This document shows, piece by piece, positions 1 through 7,433 of a stretch of 64,000 nt of DNA. The first letter of the stretch is position 1; each line of letters opens with the position of its first letter. Under the pieces are notes generated by a model. It worked only from the letters and a program-made list of their open reading frames with translations. It made no database searches and had not been told where the DNA came from. The position numbers were made by a program, and so were the translations under genes. Source of the DNA: Citrobacter rodentium NBRC 105723 = DSM 16636 (GTDB lineage Bacteria; Pseudomonadota; Gammaproteobacteria; Enterobacterales; Enterobacteriaceae); NCBI RefSeq assembly GCF_021278985.1, contig NZ_CP082833.1, forward strand, positions 682,001 to 746,000, written 5' to 3'.

Positions 1-23
1 CTACCAGGCTGCTCCACCCCGCG
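1..23 (-). tRNA. metY: tRNA-fMet (metY), 5' end only
   Basis: Read on the minus strand, these bases begin CGCGGGGTGGAGCAGCCTGG and continue TAG, the acceptor and D-arm start of the initiator tRNA of E. coli. The rest lies beyond the left edge of the window. In E. coli metY heads the rimP-nusA-infB operon next to argG, so the context fits exactly. Confidence 0.9.
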
Positions 24-38
24 CCTGAAACGTGGCAA

Positions 39-67
39 ATTTTACTCGTTTTGGGTAAAAGATGCAA
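39..67 (-). promoter_or_regulatory. metY promoter
   Basis: On the minus strand a TTGCAT -35 element (62-67) and a TAAAAT -10 element (39-44) are separated by exactly 17 bases. The tRNA 5' end lies about 15 bases downstream. This is a good sigma-70 promoter for metY and the operon that follows it. Confidence 0.7.
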
Positions 68-80
68 ACACTGTTGGGAT

Positions 81-99
81 TTGGTACCAAAGACGGGAC
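81..99 (-). repeat. tRNA-Leu 3'-end-like sequence
   Basis: Seventeen of 19 bases match the 3' end of leuU (4638-4656), including the terminal ACCA, and the orientation is the same. The upstream part of a tRNA cannot be recognised. It may be a decayed tRNA end or an old attachment-site copy. No integrase is visible nearby. Confidence 0.4.
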
Positions 100-229
100 G
101 TAAAATCTGCTGCCATTATAATGACTAATTTCCCATTGTGTCAACCACTGTTCATGGCGTGTCGCGCCCGCCAGCCCGGCGTTTTTACGGAAAAAAACAC
201 GAAACGCTTCCTGTCTCGTAAAAAAGATG

Positions 230-268
230 ATTAAATGAAAACTCATTTATTTTGCATAAAAATGCACT
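230..268 (+). promoter_or_regulatory. tandem ARG boxes (ArgR operator) of argG
   Basis: Two 18-base boxes, 230-247 and 251-268, are separated by the canonical 3 bases. The second (TTTGCATAAAAATGCACT) matches 16 of 18 positions of the consensus WNTGAATWWWWATTCANW; the first has three mismatches. Arginine-bound ArgR hexamers bind such pairs, so argG is expected to be repressed by arginine as in E. coli. Confidence 0.7.
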
Positions 269-319
269 GAGAGCAGAAAACCGATCTCATCATCAGTCTA
301 CCAAGCAGGGTTTTATTTT

Positions 320-1663
320 ATGACGACGATTCTCAAGCATCTTCCCGTAGGTCAACGTATTGGCATCGCTTTTTCCGGCGGCCTGGACACCAGCGCTGCG
401 CTACTGTGGATGCGACAAAAAGGGGCTGTCCCATATGCATATACTGCGAATCTGGGCCAGCCAGACGAGGACGATTATGATGCGATTCCTCGTCGTGCAA
501 TGGAATATGGCGCAGAGAACGCTCGCCTGATCGACTGCCGTAAACAACTGGTTGCCGAAGGTATCGCGGCGATTCAGTGTGGCGCATTCCATAACACCAC
601 CGGCGGCCTCACCTATTTCAATACCACCCCTCTGGGACGTGCGGTAACCGGCACGATGCTGGTTGCGGCAATGAAAGAAGACGGCGTCCATATCTGGGGC
701 GATGGCAGTACCTATAAAGGAAACGATATTGAACGTTTCTATCGCTATGGCCTGCTGACCAACGCCGAGCTGCAGATTTACAAACCCTGGCTGGATACCG
801 ACTTTATTGATGAGCTGGGCGGTCGCCATGAGATGTCTGAATTTATGGCAGCCTGCGGATTTGACTACAAAATGTCGGTCGAAAAAGCCTACTCCACCGA
901 CTCCAACATGCTCGGCGCCACGCACGAAGCCAAAGATCTGGAATACCTTAACTCCAGCGTCAAGATCGTTAACCCCATCATGGGCGTGAAGTTCTGGGAT
1001 GAAAACGTCAGGATCCCGGCGGAAGAAGTGACCGTGCGTTTTGAACAGGGTCATCCGGTCGCCCTGAACGGTAAAACGTTCAGCGACGATGTGGAAATGA
1101 TGCTGGAAGCGAACCGCATTGGCGGCCGCCACGGTCTCGGCATGAGCGACCAGATTGAAAACCGGATCATTGAAGCCAAAAGCCGCGGCATCTATGAAGC
1201 CCCGGGGATGGCGCTGCTGCACATCGCCTATGAGCGTCTGCTGACCGGCATTCACAACGAAGACACCATCGAACAGTATCACGCCCATGGCCGTCAGTTA
1301 GGCCGTCTGCTGTATCAGGGTCGCTGGTTCGACTCCCAGGCGCTGATGCTGCGCGATGGTCTGCAACGCTGGGTCGCCAGCCAGATCACCGGCGAAGTGA
1401 CGCTGGAACTGCGCCGCGGCAACGACTATTCCATCCTGAATACGGTATCGGATAATCTGACCTACAAACCAGAACGTCTGACGATGGAGAAAGGCGACTC
1501 GGTCTTCTCCCCGGACGACCGTATCGGTCAGCTGACCATGCGTAACCTGGATATTACCGATACCCGTGAGAAGCTGTTCGGCTATGCCCGGTCTGGTTTG
1601 TTGACCGCCTCTTCCGCCACCGGTCTGCCGCAGGTAGAGAATCTGGAAAACAAAGCGAAGTAA
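320..1663 (+). CDS. argG: argininosuccinate synthase
   Basis: Cytosolic enzyme of arginine biosynthesis that joins citrulline and aspartate using ATP, giving argininosuccinate, AMP and PPi. The 447 residues equal the E. coli ArgG length. The N-type ATP pyrophosphatase P-loop SGGLDTS is at residues 19-25, and the conserved C-terminal tail ends in PQVENLEN. The start follows an AGCAGGG ribosome-binding sequence. The gene is monocistronic, with ARG boxes upstream and a hairpin terminator downstream. It lies beside metY, as in E. coli. Confidence 0.98.
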   Translation: MTTILKHLPVGQRIGIAFSGGLDTSAALLWMRQKGAVPYAYTANLGQPDEDDYDAIPRRAMEYGAENARLIDCRKQLVAEGIAAIQCGAFHNTTGGLTYFNTTPLGRAVTGTMLVAAMKEDGVHIWGDGSTYKGNDIERFYRYGLLTNAELQIYKPWLDTDFIDELGGRHEMSEFMAACGFDYKMSVEKAYSTDSNMLGATHEAKDLEYLNSSVKIVNPIMGVKFWDENVRIPAEEVTVRFEQGHPVALNGKTFSDDVEMMLEANRIGGRHGLGMSDQIENRIIEAKSRGIYEAPGMALLHIAYERLLTGIHNEDTIEQYHAHGRQLGRLLYQGRWFDSQALMLRDGLQRWVASQITGEVTLELRRGNDYSILNTVSDNLTYKPERLTMEKGDSVFSPDDRIGQLTMRNLDITDTREKLFGYARSGLLTASSATGLPQVENLENKAK

Positions 1664-1671
1664 CGATACAA

Positions 1672-1745
1672 GCGAAGCCTGATGGCGGTAAGTCGGATAC
1701 GGATTTCACCTCTCTATCCGATACTTAGCAGAAGTCAGGCGGCAC
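1672..1745 (+). repeat. REP-like palindromic element
   Basis: Contains the REP-type core GCCTGATGGCG, the opposed pair CGGATA/TATCCG, and a complementary tail TCAGGCGGC. The layout resembles enterobacterial REP/BIME units found after genes. It may protect the argG mRNA 3' end. The rest of the 336-base argG-chitinase gap holds the terminator at 1773 and an AT-rich stretch with no gene. Confidence 0.5.
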
Positions 1746-1772
1746 AATAGCTATCGAAATTGCGACAAATAC

Positions 1773-1807
1773 ATCCCCTTCTGCCATGCGGAGGGGATTT
1801 ATTTTTG
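1773..1807 (+). terminator. argG terminator
   Basis: A seven-base stem ATCCCCT/AGGGGAT (1773-1779 with 1792-1798) is followed by TTATTTTTG. It is a rho-independent terminator about 110 bases after the argG stop. Confidence 0.75.
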
Positions 1808-1999
1808 CACAGGATAATAAATCAAAAATAAATAACTTTAATATATAACTTCAAATAAATAACCCCACCGCTAATATTCAGACTTTATAAATACCTCTTC
1901 ATTCGTTTTTAAAATAGCACTTTGCTATTCTCACCATGGCTATTTGCCAATACCAACAATAAATTAATATGTTTTATTGATAATTAATAAGGATATTGT

Positions 2000-4321
2000 A
2001 TGAGATTAAAACCTTCCAGGATCGCTATTATGATCGCGTCCTGCCTGTTATCAGCGAATGCGCTGGCCGAAATAAGAGCGAATGACGATACGAATAAAAT
2101 TGAAGGAACTTATAATAAGAGTTTGATGCGTTCAACTGATAATGGTGAAAGCTGGTTAGAATTAGGCATCAGTGATGGAATCAATCAGGGTAAAAACAAC
2201 GATTTTCCGGGTACGGAAACGGTCGTCGTGGCCAACAAACTTGACGACGTGATGAAAACACCGCTGTATGACCCAACATTGTCTTACGGCACCGCGAATA
2301 CGAGAGTACGTTATGACGGCTATTACTGGACAAACCAGTGGTGGGCTAACCCTGGCGAAATCCCTGGCAAGAACGCAGTCTGGTTAAAAGGCGCCGCGAC
2401 TAACCTCGAACAGAATATTGTCGGAACTTATAACTTTACCCCCTGGCAAGGACAGCAGGCGGAAGACTATCAGGTAGATCAAAAAAGCAAGGTAGCGAAA
2501 CAAACCCGCATTTATGGTTACTATCCTGAATGGGGCGTGTATGAGGCGCACAATTACTTTACGCCGGATAAAATTGCCTGGGATCAGCTCACCCATCTGG
2601 CGTATGCATTCGGCGTGGTAAAAAATGGTGTCGTCGTGACGCACGATACTGAGAAAGGCCCAACCTTAATGAAAGAAATAGCCAACAGCAGCAGGCAGGC
2701 GGGCGTAAAAAATATTCTTTCAATTGGCGGCTGGACCAACTCTGAAGAAGGCGCATTTGAAACAGCAACCGCCACGCCGGAAGGAGTTGAAAAACTGGCG
2801 CAAAGCATCGTCGACTACGTCGTTAAATGGAAATTCGATGGGGTTGATATCGACTGGGAGTATCCTGACACTGAAGTTGAAAAAATGCAGTTCACCGATC
2901 TTCTTACCAACCTGCGTAATAAACTTGATGTGCTGGGTAAACAAAACGATATCTACTATCAGCTGTCGGCGGCAGTTACGGTAAACCATAAGAATATCGC
3001 TTATATTAACCCTAAGGTGACGGCCCCTCTGCTTGATTCCGTTAACGTGATGGCATACGACATCCACGGCGCTTTCGATCCCATTACGGGCCACAATGCG
3101 CCGCTGTATGCCAATAGCCAGGATGCAGATCAAAAGCTGAATGTGTCTGCAACGATAAATGAATATGTAAACACCTGGAATGTACCAAAAAGCAAAATTA
3201 CCATGGGGGTTCCCTTCTATGGTCGTGGATGGGGAGAGGTTAATCCAACGGAAATCATTAAAGGGTTGCCGGGATTATTTGCGCCAGGGAGCGCAACCGT
3301 ACACGGCGCCTGGGATGATAAAGACCAGTTTACCGGAACGAATCCTTTCTATGTCCTGCAGGAAAAAATTGCCAGCGGAGATTACACGCGCTATTGGGAT
3401 GCGGAATCGCATGTTCCCTATCTGTACAATGCGAAAACCAGAGAGTTCCTGACCTATGATGATGAAGCGTCTATCACTGATAAAGTGAATTACATCAAAG
3501 ACCAGGCATTGGGCGGCGCAATCATCTGGGATATCAGCGGTGATTCCAGCGACCATACGTTAGGGAAAATTGTTGCGACGCTTAAAAATAGCGACAGCGA
3601 CGACGATGATGGGGATGGTGATGATGCTGCCGACGAAACAGGCGTCGTCTCCTATTTGAACTTAAAGCCCGGCGCTAACCGTGGACTCATTTTTGACAGC
3701 AAAACAGATCGTTACGTTATGTATCCCGGCATTTATACTGAAATGCCTCTGACGGAATTTAAAAACGGCGTTTTTGATATTCGTCTGAATAATGTTTCTG
3801 TAGCAAAAAGCAAAAAGGGTTATGTCAGTGAAGGTAAATCCGGCAATAAAGAGCAAACCGCCTATATTCTCACGAACAGATTAACCATTAATGAAGGCGA
3901 TGTTATTACTGTTGTTCGTCAGGATGGCGATAAAGAGTATGTTGACGCCTCAAAAACCGTTACCCGGGAAATGCTCGGACATGCCGTTTTTGACGAAAGT
4001 GGCGTGTTAAAAGATGTCTACATTGCCGGTTCCAGTACCACAGACCATGCTATTCAGCTGTTGACGGATGGCTTTATTGATACGCGTTACGAGATCTACC
4101 TCAACGACCAGTATGTCGCCAGCGCCGATATCCAGAATACAGGTGATTGCGTAACGGAAAATATGGAGTGCGGCTGGAAAACTGCGAAAAGAGTCCTTTA
4201 CAGCACGGTTGCCAGCATTGTGGTTAAGGAAAATGATAACGTTAAGGTCTATCACATTGACGGGGATAAGAAAACGCTGGCCGCTGCGCTGACGGTCCCC
4301 CGTGGTCTTGATTACTATTAA
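2000..4321 (+). CDS. secreted GH18 chitinase
   Basis: Glycoside hydrolase family 18 enzyme that cleaves beta-1,4 links of chitin or related GlcNAc polymers. Residues 1-23 form a Sec signal peptide ending ANALA. Around residues 90-130 is a CBM5/12-like aromatic segment (RYDGYYWTNQWW...NAVW) that should bind chitin. The catalytic domain carries SIGGW and, at 280-287, DGVDIDWE with Glu287 as proton donor. After a Ser/Asp-rich linker (about residues 530-546) comes a C-terminal region of roughly 220 residues that I do not recognise. The ribosome-binding site is AAGGAT. It occupies the position of E. coli yhbX between argG and leuU, with AT-rich flanks that suggest acquisition. Confidence 0.88.
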   Translation: MRLKPSRIAIMIASCLLSANALAEIRANDDTNKIEGTYNKSLMRSTDNGESWLELGISDGINQGKNNDFPGTETVVVANKLDDVMKTPLYDPTLSYGTANTRVRYDGYYWTNQWWANPGEIPGKNAVWLKGAATNLEQNIVGTYNFTPWQGQQAEDYQVDQKSKVAKQTRIYGYYPEWGVYEAHNYFTPDKIAWDQLTHLAYAFGVVKNGVVVTHDTEKGPTLMKEIANSSRQAGVKNILSIGGWTNSEEGAFETATATPEGVEKLAQSIVDYVVKWKFDGVDIDWEYPDTEVEKMQFTDLLTNLRNKLDVLGKQNDIYYQLSAAVTVNHKNIAYINPKVTAPLLDSVNVMAYDIHGAFDPITGHNAPLYANSQDADQKLNVSATINEYVNTWNVPKSKITMGVPFYGRGWGEVNPTEIIKGLPGLFAPGSATVHGAWDDKDQFTGTNPFYVLQEKIASGDYTRYWDAESHVPYLYNAKTREFLTYDDEASITDKVNYIKDQALGGAIIWDISGDSSDHTLGKIVATLKNSDSDDDDGDGDDAADETGVVSYLNLKPGANRGLIFDSKTDRYVMYPGIYTEMPLTEFKNGVFDIRLNNVSVAKSKKGYVSEGKSGNKEQTAYILTNRLTINEGDVITVVRQDGDKEYVDASKTVTREMLGHAVFDESGVLKDVYIAGSSTTDHAIQLLTDGFIDTRYEIYLNDQYVASADIQNTGDCVTENMECGWKTAKRVLYSTVASIVVKENDNVKVYHIDGDKKTLAAALTVPRGLDYY

Positions 4322-4338
4322 TGTCTTAAAACAACGCC

Positions 4339-4366
4339 ATGCCCGGGAAACCGGGCATTTTTGTTT
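4339..4366 (+). terminator. chitinase terminator
   Basis: Stem ATGCCCGG / CCGGGCAT with a GAAA tetraloop, followed by a T-rich run. It is a classic rho-independent terminator 17 bases after the chitinase stop. Confidence 0.9.
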
Positions 4367-4435
4367 ATAGAGAACCTGAGAACGTTAACCGGGCACTGGC
4401 AACCGTCATTTCCGCCGCCTTCGACAGAAAAGCAG

Positions 4436-4500
4436 ACAGGACGAATTCTGAGCGCGTCAGACCTGTAAGTCGCGTTCTGCTAACTGAGCCACAAGCAGCA
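4436..4500 (-). other. tRNA-like remnant (tentative)
   Basis: On the minus strand the sequence GTGGCTCAGTTAGCAGAAC resembles a tRNA D-arm, and further on CAGAATTCGTCC resembles a T-loop. The anticodon stem and acceptor do not fold convincingly. If real it is a degenerate tRNA lying 3' of leuU. The rest of the 4322-4638 gap contains two terminators and no credible gene. Confidence 0.25.
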
Positions 4501-4601
4501 GCGCTCCAGCACGTTTATAAGCGTCAGGCACAAATAAATAGAGTAACGGAGAGGGGAAATAAGACAAACTACAAGCCAGGGCTTACGTGGATTGCGGATA
4601 C

Positions 4602-4627
4602 GAAAATGGACGTCAATTGACGTCCAT
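4602..4627 (-). terminator. leuU/secG terminator
   Basis: A perfect 22-base palindrome (4606-4627, half-site ATGGACGTCAA) is followed on the minus strand by TTTTCG. It starts 12 bases past the leuU 3' end, so it should end secG-leuU transcription. Confidence 0.65.
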
Positions 4628-4638
4628 TCGCTGAATAT

Positions 4639-4725
4639 TGGTACCGAGGACGGGACTTGAACCCGTAAGCCCTATTGGGCACTACCACCTCAAGGTAGCG
4701 TGTCTACCAATTCCACCACCTCGGC
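4639..4725 (-). tRNA. leuU: tRNA-Leu (GAG)
   Basis: An 87-nt class II tRNA with encoded CCA. The acceptor GCCGAGG pairs with the 3' CCTCGGT, the anticodon loop contains GAG in CCTTGAGG, and a long variable arm is present. It matches E. coli leuU and lies just after secG on the same strand, as in E. coli. Confidence 0.97.
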
Positions 4726-4734
4726 ACTGAGATC

Positions 4735-5067
4735 TTACTGCGGGATATCGCTGGTCGGCTGAGCCGGAGCAGCTGGCTGAGTCTGCTCGGTCTTCGCCGG
4801 CGCGCTCAGGTTTTCCCACTCACTTCCTTTATTGGTCTTGTTGCTGTTGATATTACCCAGCACCAGACTGATGATGAAGAACAAGGTCGCCAGCAAAGCC
4901 GTCATGCGGGTCATGAAGTTACCAGAACCACTTGAACCAAACAGCGTAGCGGAAGCGCCTGCTCCGAAGGAGGCTCCCATATCAGCGCCTTTACCTTGCT
5001 GCAGCATAATCAGACCCACCAAGCCAATTGCCACAATAAGGAAAACTACCAAAAGAGCTTCGTACAT
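4735..5067 (-). CDS. secG: preprotein translocase subunit SecG
   Basis: Inner-membrane subunit of the SecYEG channel that stimulates SecA-driven protein export. The start at 5067 (MYEALLVVFLIVAIGL) gives 110 residues, as in E. coli, and follows AAGGAACAGG; a longer reading frame upstream is not needed. Two transmembrane helices (about residues 2-22 and 52-72) flank the conserved GASATLFGSSGSGNF loop. The tail is rich in Pro, Ala and Gln. In E. coli it follows glmM; here the pilus operon intervenes, and it has its own promoter. Confidence 0.96.
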   Translation of the reverse strand: MYEALLVVFLIVAIGLVGLIMLQQGKGADMGASFGAGASATLFGSSGSGNFMTRMTALLATLFFIISLVLGNINSNKTNKGSEWENLSAPAKTEQTQPAAPAQPTSDIPQ

Positions 5068-5157
5068 AATCAACCTGTTCCTTGCGGAGTTGCCGCGTAC
5101 CAATGCTTCAACCAATAAAGCGGGATAATTTACTGTTTCCCACTGAAGCGGGTGTGA

Positions 5158-5186
5158 ATACTAACCAAAGCGAATGACCTTCGCAA
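5158..5186 (-). promoter_or_regulatory. secG promoter
   Basis: On the minus strand TTGCGA (5181-5186) and TAGTAT (5158-5163) are separated by 17 bases, about 90 bases before the secG start. It gives secG and leuU transcription independent of the inserted pilus operon. Confidence 0.65.
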
Positions 5187-5281
5187 GGGCAATTTTAGTG
5201 CATTGTATCAACTGCGGAAAAAAACAGCAAAAGCGGCTTTTTCCGGCGGTTAACACCATCAAACGACCATAAAACAGCCGG

Positions 5282-6412
5282 CTATTTCTGCTCCTTTTCG
5301 GCCCCCTGCTTTATGAGCCGGTATTTTCCATACCGTTTCACAATACGCCAGATGCCGTTAGCCGTCTCCACAGGCTCCCGCGGACTGTAAAAAGCGGTTT
5401 TTTTACCCATGCGCACACCTATTTGCATGTCTTCCCCTTCACCGCTAATCAGGGTAATCACCGGAGTTATATCCACAGGCTCCACAACTATCTTTTTCTC
5501 CTCTACTGCAACAGCCTGCGCACGCGCAAGATTTGGCGTTGAGGTGGCAACAGAAAGCATAGCCATGGGGTTTGCCGGCTGCTGGCGATGGCTGAGCTCC
5601 AGATGCAGGTGCGGACCATTGGTTCGTCCGCTCGCCCCAGACAAAGCAATAACATTGCCTCTTAAAACCTTATCGCCTGTCTGCACGTTAATTTTATTCA
5701 GATGCAGATAGCGGCTGCTCCAGCCATCGGCATGATTGACGGTAACGTAGAATCCCGTTACCGGACCGTAGCCCGTCGCCGCAATTTCACCGTCCGCAAC
5801 CGCCATCACCTCACTATTTATCGGCGCGCGCAAATCCACCCCTTCATGACGCTTAAACTGATGCGTCACCGGGTGGTAGCGCATTCCATAAGGTGACGTC
5901 ACCACAATGTCATGGGGCAGAGGAAAAATGAAGGTCCCCTCCGGAAGGTCCGTCACGCCGGATACCACGCGTGGCGTGGTTAACGGCTTCCAGGTCGGGG
6001 GCAGAGCGCTGGTTGACGGCATAGTCAGATTTAAAATGGAAATAAAGCTGCTGGCCGGTTTATCGTCCGTCATTTCCGCATCTTCCTGCGTAGCGTTAGT
6101 CCGCGGCGATAAAGGAAAAAACGTTGCCAGCGCCGTCACCAGAGAACAAACGTTCTTCTCCCCGTCAGGAAACGCCGCCGCTGGCCATGACGGGAAGGCT
6201 TCATTCCAGAGGGTTGCGGCGCTAATCCGACACGCCAGCGGATCCGCCGGGAAACGTTTTTCAGGCGACGCTTTAATCCCTTCTCCCGTCAGCAGAGTGC
6301 TGAAATAGTTTTGGTAGCTTTCACGCTGCGTCGACACTGCGGGTACGGCCGCCTGCGGTAAGGTCGTGGTCGGAGAAGGCGTTAACAGCAGAGGAAACAC
6401 CAGAGCCATCAT
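5282..6412 (-). CDS. M23 family peptidoglycan endopeptidase of the pilus operon
   Basis: Predicted periplasmic zinc metallopeptidase that should cut peptidoglycan cross-bridges. The N-terminus has a short hydrophobic segment (MMALVFPLLLTPSP) that may act as a signal or anchor. About 150 unassigned residues follow, then a LytM/peptidase M23 domain with HEGVDLRAP and GPHLHLEL, which supply the zinc-binding His/Asp/His set. The C-terminal 80 residues are unassigned. Its ATG overlaps the prepilin peptidase stop (ATGA), so translation is coupled. It is the last gene of the pilus operon and may open the wall for pilus assembly in place of the lytic transglycosylase found in related loci. That role is inferred. 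Confidence 0.85.
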   Translation of the reverse strand: MMALVFPLLLTPSPTTTLPQAAVPAVSTQRESYQNYFSTLLTGEGIKASPEKRFPADPLACRISAATLWNEAFPSWPAAAFPDGEKNVCSLVTALATFFPLSPRTNATQEDAEMTDDKPASSFISILNLTMPSTSALPPTWKPLTTPRVVSGVTDLPEGTFIFPLPHDIVVTSPYGMRYHPVTHQFKRHEGVDLRAPINSEVMAVADGEIAATGYGPVTGFYVTVNHADGWSSRYLHLNKINVQTGDKVLRGNVIALSGASGRTNGPHLHLELSHRQQPANPMAMLSVATSTPNLARAQAVAVEEKKIVVEPVDITPVITLISGEGEDMQIGVRMGKKTAFYSPREPVETANGIWRIVKRYGKYRLIKQGAEKEQK

Positions 6413-7254
6413 AAATGAAGCACCTCCACATACATCAGCCAGACCGCCATCAGAACAATCGCCGGGCCAAAAGGAAGATACCCTTTTTCAGCCAGGTCGC
6501 TACGCGGCGCGCGTTTGCAGATACGGAGATAGCCGAAGCGCAGCAGAAAAAAACAGAGTCCCAGCAGCGCGGAACCCAGCATCAGAACGGCAATGTGGGT
6601 CGTACCCAGCCAGGCGGCACAGGCGGCAAATAGCTTAACATCCCCCTTGCCGAACCCTTCGCGCCCAACGATCCGCTGAAATCCCTCCGCCATCAGCCAG
6701 GTAAAGCTCCAGATCATGGCGGCGCCGATGACGCTGTCGCGCGGAGATACCGGAATAAGGTTGCGGACCGAAGCAATCAGTCCGCCCCACAGCAACAGAT
6801 AAACCAGACTGTCCGGCAGCAAAAAAGTGTTGAGATCGATAACCGCCAGCGCATAGAGCAGGCAGAGAAAGAAAGCGAAAAAAGCAAGCTGGACAAGGCT
6901 GTACTGTGGGTACAGATAACAGACCAGCGCCCAGAACACGGCGCCGATTGCAGCTTCACTAAGCGGATAGATAAAAGGGATCGCGCAGCGGCAGTGACGG
7001 CACTTTCCCCTTAACAGCAGCCAGCTCACCACGGGAATATTATCCCACGGCAGGATATTCCGCTGGCAGCGTGGACAGTGGGACGGCGGCCACCATAAAT
7101 TGACGTTAGGTAGACGGTCACGCTCCGCGTCATCCACAGCGTCGCGAAGTATCATCAGCGGCAGACGGTAAATCACCACGTTTAAAAAGCTGCCGATCAG
7201 TAAGCCCAGCATCAGCGCCAGCCACGGATACCAGGGGGTAAAAAATTCGTCCAT
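6409..7254 (-). CDS. type IV prepilin peptidase / N-methyltransferase (TcpJ/CofP-like)
   Basis: Inner-membrane aspartic protease (A24) that removes prepilin leaders and methylates the new N-terminus. The N-terminal domain has GSFLNVVIYRLP and a four-cysteine zinc motif (CPRC...CRHC). The catalytic aspartates are in AVIDLNT and GFGKGDVK. Multiple membrane helices and 281 residues fit the family. It is preceded by a weak ribosome-binding site and by a 179-base gap containing a hairpin. It should process the two prepilins at the start of the operon. Confidence 0.93.
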   Translation of the reverse strand: MDEFFTPWYPWLALMLGLLIGSFLNVVIYRLPLMILRDAVDDAERDRLPNVNLWWPPSHCPRCQRNILPWDNIPVVSWLLLRGKCRHCRCAIPFIYPLSEAAIGAVFWALVCYLYPQYSLVQLAFFAFFLCLLYALAVIDLNTFLLPDSLVYLLLWGGLIASVRNLIPVSPRDSVIGAAMIWSFTWLMAEGFQRIVGREGFGKGDVKLFAACAAWLGTTHIAVLMLGSALLGLCFFLLRFGYLRICKRAPRSDLAEKGYLPFGPAIVLMAVWLMYVEVLHL

Positions 7255-7389
7255 GCGTAGGTAAACCTTTTAATATTGCTTACAACATAATGGCGTATCA
7301 CCCACCTTATTTAAGGAGAGTTAATGCAACCTGTTTTTCTTTCTTACGCCATCTGTTACAGGTATGACAGGAAAAGCCAACCGGATATC

Positions 7390-7414
7390 AATAAAAGGCC
7401 AAGTTCCTTTTATT
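7390..7414 (-). other. intra-operon hairpin between the TcpF-position gene and the prepilin peptidase
   Basis: A nine-base perfect stem AATAAAAGG / CCTTTTATT with a seven-base loop lies in the 179-base gap. No U-run follows on the minus strand, so it may set relative expression or mRNA stability rather than end transcription. Confidence 0.4.
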
Positions 7415-7433
7415 TGATAAAAACAGCTTTCCG

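Noticed and set aside
1..246. Minus-strand ORF covering metY and the metY-argG gap
   Set aside because: It runs through a tRNA gene, its promoter and part of an ARG box, so it cannot be a real coding region.
4339..4620. Plus-strand ORF of 93 codons after the chitinase
   Set aside because: Its start lies inside the chitinase terminator stem and it crosses the tRNA-like remnant and the leuU terminator. No ribosome-binding site and no protein motif.
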